Below are positions 23,886 through 31,201 of a DNA stretch of 64,000 bases, one piece after another. The stretch covers positions 156,567 to 220,566 of the forward strand of contig NZ_VTZW01000004.1 in the NCBI RefSeq assembly GCF_009728995.1, written 5' to 3'. The translations under genes and the position numbers were made by a program. Position 1 is the first letter of the stretch, and every line of letters begins with the position of its first letter. Source of the DNA: Streptomonospora sp. PA3 (GTDB lineage: Bacteria > Actinomycetota > Actinomycetes > Streptosporangiales > Streptosporangiaceae). Below the pieces are notes generated by a model that saw only the letters and a list, made by a program, of their open reading frames with translations, was not told where the DNA came from and searched no databases.

Positions 23886-23921
23886 GCGGCACGAAATTAC
23901 CATTTCCGGTGCCGCGGTCAA
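23886..23921 (-). promoter_or_regulatory. Promoter of the six-cysteine peptide operon
   Basis: On the minus strand TTGACC (23921-23916), a 16-bp spacer and TAATTT (23899-23894) lie about 50 bp before the peptide start. A GCGGCAC/GTGCCGC inverted repeat (23886-23892, 23909-23915) flanks the -10 box and could be an operator, for example for the operon's PucR protein. Confidence 0.6.
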
Positions 23922-24234
23922 GGGGTTGTGCGGGGTTGTTCGGGATAAATGGAATCGGTTTTCCGGGTGTAGAAAATGGCATGTCGGATCGGCGTCCGGG
24001 CGGTGCGAAGGATTGCTCGGAAACCGCTCGGCCGCACGGGGTTGGCGTGTTATCGGATTCCGTGTCCGAATGGGAGCCGGCGGGGCGGGCCGTCGTCGGA
24101 GCGGTGTTGCGGCCCGCCGGCGTGAGGGGCCCCGTCCGGCCGGTGCGCGCGCCTGGGGGTCCCGTTCAGGTGGCGCCGATGCGGCTTAGCGCCTCCTGCC
24201 GCAGAGCAGCAGGGACAGCCCGCCCGCGCGGGCG

Positions 24235-24507
24235 AGTCCGGCGTTGCTGACGGCGCCGTCGCGCCACTGCGGTGGAGTGCGACTGGAGTTCGCCGTAGGC
24301 GATGACGAGCTGCATCGGTTTTCTCGCTGCCGGGAGCAGCATCGGCGGGAAGGTCAGCCAGAGCAGGTGGGCACGGAACTCCTCCGACGAGGCCGGTGAC
24401 CATGTCCCCGGCGCCGACACCGGTGGCGGCGACGACGATGCCGGGGCCGATGGGTTTCCGACTGGTCGTGCGTTGCTCTGTTCGAAGCACATGCGCCCCT
24501 TAGGCAT
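24235..24507 (-). pseudogene. Remnant of a membrane transporter gene (possibly Nramp-like)
   Basis: One frame gives RKPIGPGIVVAATGVGAGDM, which looks like the first helix of Nramp metal transporters. At about 24385 the similarity-like hydrophobic sequence continues in another frame (AHLLWLTFPPMLLPAARKP, then MQLVIAYGEL). Neither frame alone makes a sensible protein and both then degrade. I read this as a truncated, frameshifted remnant. The family assignment rests on one motif and is tentative. Confidence 0.4.
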
Positions 24508-24883
24508 GGTCGTACGGTGGGATCGCCCCCGTGCCGGCGGCCGCCCGCGTGTCGGCGGTGCCGTGCGAGTCGCGATCGTCCCGGGTCACGGGCACCGCTT
24601 CGCGCTGGTGGCCTCCGCCGTGAAGACACCGATGCAGCCGGTGATTCCCGTGTCACGGTAGAGATCGGCGCAGGGCGGGAGAAGTTTCTTCCTGCACCGT
24701 CGGTCCGCCGGTCCGGTGCCGAAACGCTGCGTCAGCTACCGCGGCGGCCGGGGCCCCTGCGTGAATGCGGACTCGACTGCCGCAGCAGGGCGGAGGAAGA
24801 GGACGGGGAAGCGCGCGGAACCGGCTCCGCGCGCCTTCGGTCGCGGCCGCCGGGGTTCGGGGGCGAAGCGGGGGAGCGGGCGC
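24508..24883. other. Gap without recognisable gene
   Basis: I see no supported gene, RNA or repeat in this stretch. Open frames on both strands have compositions expected of random high-GC DNA. Confidence 0.5.
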
Positions 24884-25375
24884 TCAGACCCCCATCTGCT
24901 CCCGCAGCGCGGCCAGGGCGGGGGCCGCGCGGGCGGCGACGCGGGGATCCTGCGGGTCGACGCCCTCGTCGACGTGCACCTGCCAGGAGATCTCCGAGCC
25001 GCCGGGCCGCCGCCGCGCCACCAGCCGGAAGCCGCGGGGGGAGTCCTCGCCGTCCTCGATGGAGACATGCCGGGTGACGACGATCGTGGCGGTGACGCGC
25101 TCGTAGACGACCTCGGCCAGCCGCCCGGGTTCCTCGACGCGGAAGACCTGCCTGCCGCGCCCCTCCTCGGTGAAGGTGAAGCCCTCGTCCGACCAGCGGG
25201 CCCGGTCGATGTGCTCCCAGGGCACGGCGCGGCCGTCGGGCAGGTGCAGCGCCCGGTCGGTGGCGACCAGGGCGTTCGCGCCCCCGCCGGTGAGAGCGAG
25301 GACGCGTTCCCCGCGCTGGAGGGAGAGCCGGGACCGCAGGTCCTCGGGCAGCGCGGTGCGTCGCCTCAGGCGCAT
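24884..25375 (-). CDS. Conserved hypothetical protein of actinomycete type
   Basis: A 163-residue soluble protein that I cannot assign to a named function. It starts MRLRRRTALPEDLRSRLSL, contains a repetitive beta-rich middle (ALTGGGANALVATDRALHL, DRARWSDEGFTFTEE), and ends in a helical region (VAARAAPALAALREQMGV). The pattern 'value thresholds plus W-E-H-I-D-R-A-R-W' recalls PH-domain-like stress proteins of actinobacteria. It lies 5 bp downstream of the YtxH-like gene, so the two are co-transcribed. Confidence 0.65.
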   Translation of the reverse strand: MRLRRRTALPEDLRSRLSLQRGERVLALTGGGANALVATDRALHLPDGRAVPWEHIDRARWSDEGFTFTEEGRGRQVFRVEEPGRLAEVVYERVTATIVVTRHVSIEDGEDSPRGFRLVARRRPGGSEISWQVHVDEGVDPQDPRVAARAAPALAALREQMGV

Positions 25376-25380
25376 GGCCC

Positions 25381-25692
25381 TCAGCGCGATTCGCCGCTGC
25401 GCGCGGCGCCGTCGGGCCCGGTACCGCTCAGGTGCGCGGCCTCCTCATCGGTGGGCCGGGCGAGGAAGTCCTTGAGCGAGGAGACGGGCATGCGTTCGGC
25501 GACCTTGCCGTAGACGGCCTTGCCCGCCCCACTGACCTGGGCTCCCACCACGCCGGCGGTCTCCTGCACGGCGGGGTTCTCGGCGATGCGCCGGGCCCCG
25601 CGCACGATCTGCTCGTAGCGGGCCCGGCCCGCCTTGGCCCCCAGCACATACCCCACGGCCAGGCCGGCGACGAACGTGATCCGGTAGCGCAT
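25381..25692 (-). CDS. YtxH-like small membrane-associated protein
   Basis: A 103-residue protein with an N-terminal glycine-rich hydrophobic segment (ITFVAGLAVGYVLGAKAG) and a conserved RARYEQIVRGARRI helix. This pattern is common to actinobacterial YtxH-domain proteins, which are linked to stress or envelope functions. The C-terminal third is hydrophilic and probably disordered. It forms a two-gene unit with the downstream conserved protein. Confidence 0.7.
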   Translation of the reverse strand: MRYRITFVAGLAVGYVLGAKAGRARYEQIVRGARRIAENPAVQETAGVVGAQVSGAGKAVYGKVAERMPVSSLKDFLARPTDEEAAHLSGTGPDGAARSGESR

Positions 25693-25836
25693 AGGTCCCT
25701 CTTCCGTCGACGGTGCTGCCCTGCCCCTGACGTTACCCCGGCCGCCCGGAAACCTGTCACGAGCACGCCTGCGTATGCGCTAGTCTATTCGTGTCGCTGC
25801 GGCAGGGGTCCCCCGCCGACATGCGGCGGGGTCCGA

Positions 25837-25909
25837 TCCCGCGTAGCTCAATCGGCAGAGCAGCCGGCTGTTAACCGGCAGGTTACTGGTTCGAGTCCAG
25901 TCGCGGGAG
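25837..25909 (+). tRNA. tRNA-Asn(GTT)
   Basis: 73-nt cloverleaf: acceptor TCCCGCG/CGCGGGA, D arm TAGCTCAATCGGCAGAGCA, anticodon arm with GTT at 25870-25872 (CTGTTAA loop), T arm CTGGTTCGAGTCCAG, discriminator G. CCA is not encoded. Confidence 0.97.
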
Positions 25910-25914
25910 CTCCC

Positions 25915-25944
25915 AAGCCAGGTCCGAGCGGGCCTGGCTTTTCT
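25915..25944 (+). terminator. Rho-independent terminator of tRNA-Asn
   Basis: 8-bp stem AAGCCAGG/CCTGGCTT with a 10-nt loop, followed by TTCTC. Confidence 0.75.
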
Positions 25945-26091
25945 CATGCGCCGTGTACTCCCTGTGCCCGAGACGTCCGGGCGCGCATGAGCGTCGTCGC
26001 CGACCTCTCGATGGCGCTCTCGTGCTGCTTTCGCGGAAATCCTCGTTCACAGACCCACCCGGGTGTGCGGTGATCGCACATATGGAGGACG

Positions 26092-26724
26092 TTGGGCTGG
26101 GCGCAGATCGGCGAGCGGGTCAGGCAGGCCAGGGCTGCCGCCGGGATGTCTCAGCATGCTCTGGCCGATGCGGGCGGGAGCGATCACGCCGACGCGTGCG
26201 GTGGAGATGATGCGGGGCCAGGTGTCCGCCCGCGAACTCACCGAGGAAGCGGTAGACTCACCGCTTCCCATCGTCTCCTGTTCGACGCCTCCCCGCTGCT
26301 GCACTCCGCGAGAGCCGACCGCCTGGACGTGCTCGGGAGCCTTGTCTGCGGATTCTCCTCGGTGACCACCAGGGCGGTCGTCGACTGCGACTCCCTGGAA
26401 ACCCTCGCCGCGTTCGGCAGATGGGGCACTCGCATGGGTCTCACCGACGACCACAACATCGGCGCGACGACGCTGTGCGCCTATGCCGACTGCCGCGGCG
26501 GAACGGTGATCATGGACGACCGCGACGCTCGCAGGGTCGCCGAGTTCCACGGACTGACTGTTCGCGGCACCATGGGTCTGCTGGCCGACGCATGCCGCCG
26601 TTCGGACTACACAGTGGCCAGCGCATCCGTTCTCGCCGACTCGCTCCGCGACACGGGGATGCGCCTGCCGTTCCCCCGCGGAGGCTTCGAGTCCTGGGCC
26701 CGGGATGCGAAGCTGCTCGACTAG
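26092..26724 (+). pseudogene. Degraded HTH antitoxin / PIN-domain toxin pair
   Basis: The frame begins like an XRE antitoxin (IGERVRQARAAAGMSQHALADA), then loses phase. A second frame nearby holds the likely antitoxin tail (TRAVEMMRGQVSARELTEEA). It resumes as a PIN-like nuclease domain: LLFDASPLLHSARADRL, then TTRAVVD joined directly to CDSLETLAAFGRW, where about 25-30 residues appear to be missing, then NIGATTLCAYAD, VIMDDRDARRVAE and a PFPRGGFESWARDA ending. The sequence suggests a toxin-antitoxin module broken by a frameshift and an internal deletion, hence probably inactive. An intact but divergent fusion is the alternative. Confidence 0.5.
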
Positions 26725-26776
26725 GCGGTTTCGGCTGCGGTAAGGGGACTGACTGCCGAGGCGACAGGGGGCGCGT

Positions 26777-27256
26777 ATGGCGAGGGCGAGTGCCGGGTTG
26801 CTGCTCTACCGGCGCGGGGGTGCGGCAGGGATCGAGGTGCTTCTCGGGCACATGGGCGGGCCCTTCTGGGCGAAGAAGGACGAGCGGGCCTGGTCGGTGC
26901 CCAAGGGGGAGTACACGGCCGAGGAGGATCCGCTCGCCGCGGCGCTGCGGGAGTTCGCCGAGGAGACGGGGCGGCCGGCGCCGGAGGGGGTGCCGTTCGC
27001 GCTGGGTGAGGTGCGCCAGTCCGGCGGCAAGAAGGTCACGTGCTTCGCGCTCGAAGGCGACTTCGACGCCTCGCGGATCGACGGCAACACCTTCGAGATG
27101 GAGTGGCCGCCGCGGTCGGGCCGCAGGGCGGAGTTCCCCGAGATCGACCGGGCCGCCTGGTTCGACCTGGAGACCGCGCGGGAGAAGCTGGTCAAAGGCC
27201 AGGTCCGCTTCCTGGAGCTGCTGCGGAGTGCGCTGGCCGCGGGCGGGGAGGACTGA
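26777..27256 (+). CDS. Nudix hydrolase
   Basis: A 159-residue Nudix protein. The Nudix box is visible as KGEYTAEEDPLAAALREF followed by AEETG (Gx5Ex7REUxEExGU pattern), near residues 43-65. The N-terminus ASAGLLLYRRG matches the first strand. The conserved downstream GEVRQSGGKKVTCFALEGDF and EFPEIDRAAWF match DR0092/YfcD-like predicted NTP pyrophosphohydrolases. The substrate is probably an NDP-X or (d)NTP, but this cannot be read from the sequence. It is a monocistronic gene starting 52 bp after the PIN remnant. Confidence 0.88.
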   Translation: MARASAGLLLYRRGGAAGIEVLLGHMGGPFWAKKDERAWSVPKGEYTAEEDPLAAALREFAEETGRPAPEGVPFALGEVRQSGGKKVTCFALEGDFDASRIDGNTFEMEWPPRSGRRAEFPEIDRAAWFDLETAREKLVKGQVRFLELLRSALAAGGED

Positions 27257-27272
27257 GGCCGGCCGCGCCGCC

Positions 27273-27302
27273 GCCTGGGCTCCGCCGGGGTGGGGCCCAG
27301 GC
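27273..27302. terminator. Possible terminator after the Nudix gene
   Basis: 8-bp perfect arms GCCTGGGC/GCCCAGGC around a 14-nt loop, 16 bp after the stop; no T-run. The rest of the gap to 27506 holds nothing I can support. Confidence 0.35.
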
Positions 27303-27506
27303 CGCGCAGGCGCTCGTGTTGCGCCGGATGCTCGTCGAGGTGGCGGCAAAGCCGCGCTCGGCGCACGGTGAGCGGCTCCGCTTCCGCCCCTCGCCGCACC
27401 GCGGACCGCGCGGGAAGGGGCTGCGGCGCTGATCGGTCGGCGGGGCCAATGCGGGGCCGGCCCGGCGGGGGCCCGGGCCGGGGGAGGGCTGCGGCGGACG
27501 GCGGGG

Positions 27507-28391
27507 TCAGGGCTTGACGGCGATGCCGCCGAGGATCAGGCTCTCGTTGCGCGGCGGCATGGTGTAGGAACCGTTGGACTTGGCGTCGGGGGGCAGCGGG
27601 CGCCACTTGTTCAGGGGGACCACGCCGGGCTCGACGAGGTCCCAGTCGCCGAAGTAGTCGCGGATCTCCGCGGGCGTGCGCCACCTGCCGGTCTTGAGCC
27701 GTTCCAGGAAGGCCGCCTGCAGGCGGCGAGCCCGCTCGGCGTCCTTCGGCGATTCCGCGGCGTCGGGCTCGCAGAAGTGGCTGACCACCAGGCAGCTCCC
27801 CGGTGCCAGGGCGTCGCGCAGCAGCCGGGCGATGCCGCCGGGGTCCTGGTCGTCGGCGAGATGGTGCAGGATGCCGCCGAGGATCAGCGCGAGGGGCCGG
27901 TCGAGATCGATCAGCCCCGTCCGCTGAGCCGCGTCCAGCACCTCCTGCGGTCGGGTGAGGTCGTTCTGGAGCACGACGGTGGTGTCGCTGTCGTCCAGCA
28001 GGGCCCGCCCGTGCGCGAGCACGATCGGGTCGTTGTCGACGTAGACCACATGCGCCGTGGGGATGGACTCGTGTGCGATCTCGTGCACGTTACCGTCGGT
28101 GGGCAGCCCAGACCCGATGTCGAGGAACTGGTCGATGCCCCGCTCGGCGGCGAGGTAGCGGGTGGCACGCTGGACGAACGCCCGGTTGCCCAAGGCCAGG
28201 TCGGTTACGCCGGGGACGACCGATTCGGCGTAGTCGGCCATTTCCCGATCCGCTTGGAAATGGTCCTTGCCGCCCAGGTAATACGAGTAGACGCGGGCGA
28301 TACTCGCCTTGTCGGTGTCGATGTCGGGAGGGACGGGGTCGTAGGCCTGGCCGGCGCGCTTCATGAACTTCGGTGACTCGAATCGAGGCAT
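27507..28391 (-). CDS. SAM-dependent methyltransferase, DUF574 family
   Basis: A 294-residue protein of the actinomycete-specific S-adenosyl methyltransferase family (DUF574/Methyltransf_19). Family features seen: DIDTDKASIARVYSYYLGGK at the N-terminus, the SAM-binding FLDIGSGLPTDGNVHE near residue 91, VVYVDNDPIVLAHG, ALILGGILHHLAD and a WRPLPPDAKSNGSY-like ending. Substrates of the family are largely unknown. I chose the second ATG (28391) because GAAGAGG sits directly against the first one. Confidence 0.9.
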   Translation of the reverse strand: MPRFESPKFMKRAGQAYDPVPPDIDTDKASIARVYSYYLGGKDHFQADREMADYAESVVPGVTDLALGNRAFVQRATRYLAAERGIDQFLDIGSGLPTDGNVHEIAHESIPTAHVVYVDNDPIVLAHGRALLDDSDTTVVLQNDLTRPQEVLDAAQRTGLIDLDRPLALILGGILHHLADDQDPGGIARLLRDALAPGSCLVVSHFCEPDAAESPKDAERARRLQAAFLERLKTGRWRTPAEIRDYFGDWDLVEPGVVPLNKWRPLPPDAKSNGSYTMPPRNESLILGGIAVKP

Positions 28392-28561
28392 CGTCATCCT
28401 CTTCAGGGGGGAAGTCGGCCGATGGTTTTCGGAGTCTATGCCCCCGCGGCTGCGTCGGTCACCGTTTCACGGCGTTCGGTGACCGACGGGGACCGAATTC
28501 CCCTTGCGCCCGAGATCGTCACCGTGCATACCGGGGCCGCGACCGGAGCCGTCCCCTCCGC

Positions 28562-29737
28562 TCACACCGCGGGCAGCCCGGTGTAGTTCTCGGCCAGCTG
28601 CGCCGCGGCCGGCCGGCAGGCCGCGATGTGCTCCAGGTAGGACTGCTGCAGCCGCTTGTCGAACGGCGTGGCCGCGGGATCGATGTGCAGCAGCGACGTC
28701 ATCCAGTAGGAGAAGTGCTCCGCGCGCCACACCCGGCGCAGCGCCGTGTCGGAGTAGGCGTCCAGCCCGGCGCCGTCCCCGGTCCCGTACCACGACCGCA
28801 GGCCCTCGGCCAGCAGCATCACGTCGCGCATCGCCAGGTTGAGCCCCTTGGCGCCGGTCGGCGGCACGATGTGGGCGGCGTCCCCGGCAAGGAACAGGCG
28901 CCCGTGGCGCATCGGCTCGGTCACGAAGCTGCGCATCGGGGTCAGGCTCTTGTCGGTGATGGGCCCGGTGCCCAGCTTCCAGTCGCTCTCCCGCAGCTCG
29001 AAGCGGGCGGCCAGTTCCGACCAGATGCGGTCGTCGGACCAGTCGGCGGGGTCGGTGTCGGCGGGCACCTGCAGGTAGAGGCGGCTGACCGTCTCCGAGC
29101 GCATGCTGTGCAGCGCGAACCCGCGCTCGTGGCGGGCGTAGATCAGCTCGTCGCAGGAGGGCGGCACGTCGGCGAGGATGCCCAGCCACGCGAAGGGGTA
29201 GACCTTGTCGTAGGTGCGGACGACCTCCTCGGGCAGGCTGGTGCGCCCGATGCCGTGGAATCCGTCGCAGGCCACCACGTAGTCGCACTCCAGCACGTCC
29301 TCGGCGCCGCCGGAGGCGAAGCGGATGCGCGGCCGGTCGGACTCGATCCCCTCGATCCCCGTGGCCTCCGCTTCGAACACGATCCGCCCTCCGTCGGCCA
29401 GGCGCCGGGCGATCAGGTCCTTGACGATCTCGGTCTGCGCCCAGATCATCACGTGGCGCCCGGTCAGATCGGGGAAGTCGATGCGGTGGCCGCGCCCGTC
29501 GAAGCGCAGTTCGATGCCGTCGTGCCGGAAGCCCTCGCGGTCCATGCGCTCGCCCAGGCCCGTGTCCCGCAGCGCCTCGGCGACCCCGTGCTCCACCACG
29601 CCGGCGCGCTGGCGCCGCTCGCAGTAGGCGCGGTCGCGGCGCTCCAGCACGACCGACTCGATGCCGTTCTGGTGCAGCAGGTGCGACAGAAACAGCCCGG
29701 CGGGGCCTGCTCCGATGATTCCTACGGTGGTGCGCAT
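28562..29737 (-). CDS. pobA: 4-hydroxybenzoate 3-monooxygenase
   Basis: A 391-residue flavoprotein hydroxylase that converts 4-hydroxybenzoate to protocatechuate with NAD(P)H and O2. The FAD-binding GIIGAGPAGLFLSHLL is at residues 6-21, the second FAD/NADPH motif CDYVVACDGFHGIGR in the middle and GDAAHIVPPTGAKGLNLAM near 286. The length and the RQRAGVVEHG segment match PobA. It is the last gene of the pca run and feeds its product straight into the protocatechuate branch encoded upstream. A gap of 185 bp separates it from pcaC, enough for an additional promoter, though I see no PobR gene. Confidence 0.95.
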   Translation of the reverse strand: MRTTVGIIGAGPAGLFLSHLLHQNGIESVVLERRDRAYCERRQRAGVVEHGVAEALRDTGLGERMDREGFRHDGIELRFDGRGHRIDFPDLTGRHVMIWAQTEIVKDLIARRLADGGRIVFEAEATGIEGIESDRPRIRFASGGAEDVLECDYVVACDGFHGIGRTSLPEEVVRTYDKVYPFAWLGILADVPPSCDELIYARHERGFALHSMRSETVSRLYLQVPADTDPADWSDDRIWSELAARFELRESDWKLGTGPITDKSLTPMRSFVTEPMRHGRLFLAGDAAHIVPPTGAKGLNLAMRDVMLLAEGLRSWYGTGDGAGLDAYSDTALRRVWRAEHFSYWMTSLLHIDPAATPFDKRLQQSYLEHIAACRPAAAQLAENYTGLPAV

Positions 29738-29922
29738 GATCGGGTCCGCGGCGCGTGGTCCTTCGGCGGTTCCGAAGGGCCGGGAGTACTGCGCCGCTTT
29801 CCTCCCTTCAGGAGAAACGTGCGGGGAATGTCGAGTCGGCGGGGTGCCGCTTCGGGGCGCGGAGCGCCCGGGCAGCTGCGGCCGCGACCGCGGCGCGGGC
29901 GGGAGGGCGCGCCGCGGTCCCT

Positions 29923-30324
29923 CTACTCCTCGACCTCGTCCAGCACCCGCTGGGCGATGCCGAAGGCCTTGTTGGCGGCGGGCACGCCGCAGTAGATCGC
30001 CGCCTGCAGGAACACCTCGGCGATCTCGTCGCGGGTGAGCCCGTTGCGCACGGCGGCGCGGACGTGCATGCCCAGCTCGTCCCAGTGGCCCTTGGCCGTC
30101 AGGGCGGTGAGCACCATGCAGCTGCGCGTGCGGCGGTCCAGCCCTTCGCGGGTCCAGATCTCGCCCCAGGCGTAGCGGGTGATCAGGTCCTGGAACGGTT
30201 CGGTGAACGCGGTCTTGGCGTCCTCGGCGCGGTCGACGTGGGCGTCGCCCAGCACCTCGCGGCGAACCCGCATGCCCTCGGCGCGGCGCGAGGCGCCGTC
30301 GGCGCGGGTGTCCTGCGTGCTCAT
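29923..30324 (-). CDS. pcaC: 4-carboxymuconolactone decarboxylase
   Basis: A 133-residue AhpD/CMD-fold enzyme that decarboxylates gamma-carboxymuconolactone to beta-ketoadipate enol-lactone. Characteristic stretches: EPFQDLITRYAWGEIWTREG, CMVLTALTAKGHWDELGMH (catalytic His region) and IAEVFLQAAIYCGVPAAN. It is encoded separately from pcaD, whereas many actinomycetes carry a fused pcaL. The gap to the pcaD stop is 24 bp, so it is co-transcribed. Confidence 0.95.
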   Translation of the reverse strand: MSTQDTRADGASRRAEGMRVRREVLGDAHVDRAEDAKTAFTEPFQDLITRYAWGEIWTREGLDRRTRSCMVLTALTAKGHWDELGMHVRAAVRNGLTRDEIAEVFLQAAIYCGVPAANKAFGIAQRVLDEVEE

Positions 30325-30348
30325 GTCTCTTCCTTCGGTTGCGGGTCT

Positions 30349-31146
30349 CTACTCCCGGCCGGTGCCGGCGGCGCCGAAGGGGCCCTCGGCGCCGAAGTGC
30401 GCGTCCAGCAGGCCGTTGACCTGATCGGCCCGCTCCCAGCTGGCCAGGTGCGCGCCGCCCTCCAGCACGTGCAGCCGCGAGTGCGGCACGGCGGCGGCGA
30501 TGGCCTCGGCCTGCTCGGGCGGGGTGGCGGGATCCTGCGCGCCGGCCACGACCAGGGTCGGGGCGGCGATGCGCCCGAGGTCGGCGCGCAGGTCCATGTT
30601 CTCGATGGCGGAGCAGCAGCCGGCGTAGCCCTCGTCGGGGGTGCCGGCGACCATGCCGCGCATCCGCTCGGCGACCTCGGGCTCGCGCTCGGCATAGCCG
30701 GAGGTGAACCAGCGCTGCACGACCGAGGCGGCGATGGACGCGACGCCCTGCTCGCGCACGGTCGCCGCGCGCTGCCGCCACGCCTCGGGCTCCATCCGCG
30801 GCGCGGTGCACAGCACAGCGAGGCGGTCGATGCGCTCGGGAGCGTGGGCGGCCAGCCACATCCCGGTCATCCCGCCCAGGGAGATCCCGGCGAAGTGGGC
30901 GCGCTCGGCGCCGAGGCGGTCCAGCAGCCGCAGCACGTCGCCGCCCAGGTCGGCCAGGCTGTAGGGGCCGGGCGGAACGGGCGAGCGGCCGTGGCCGCGG
31001 GTGTCGTAGCAGACGACGCGGAAGCGGTCGGCGAGCGCCGCGGCCTGCGGTTCCCACATCTGAAGTGTGCTGCCCAGCGACCCCGAGAGCACGAGCAGCG
31101 GCGCATCGGTCGGCCCGCGGCTGACGTGGTGCACGTCGACGCTCAC
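30349..31146 (-). CDS. pcaD: 3-oxoadipate enol-lactonase
   Basis: A 265-residue alpha/beta hydrolase opening beta-ketoadipate enol-lactone. The nucleophile elbow is FAGISLGGMTGMW near residue 93, the oxyanion region SGSLGSTLQMWEPQ, the acid lies in VVAGAQDPATPPEQAE and the base histidine in EGGAHLASWE. The GTG start at 31146 gives the usual N-terminus. It sits between pcaB and pcaC in the operon, and stands alone as an unfused protein. Confidence 0.94.
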   Translation of the reverse strand: MSVDVHHVSRGPTDAPLLVLSGSLGSTLQMWEPQAAALADRFRVVCYDTRGHGRSPVPPGPYSLADLGGDVLRLLDRLGAERAHFAGISLGGMTGMWLAAHAPERIDRLAVLCTAPRMEPEAWRQRAATVREQGVASIAASVVQRWFTSGYAEREPEVAERMRGMVAGTPDEGYAGCCSAIENMDLRADLGRIAAPTLVVAGAQDPATPPEQAEAIAAAVPHSRLHVLEGGAHLASWERADQVNGLLDAHFGAEGPFGAAGTGRE

Positions 31147-31201
31147 CTGTTCTCCATCCCTTCTGCGACGTCATCGCGGCGCGGCCGTCCGGGCGCCGGC
31201 A

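Noticed and set aside
23995..24883. Further peptide or regulator genes upstream of the six-cysteine peptide operon
   Set aside because: The small frames on both strands lack ribosome binding sites and recognisable features; only a transporter remnant can be argued for.
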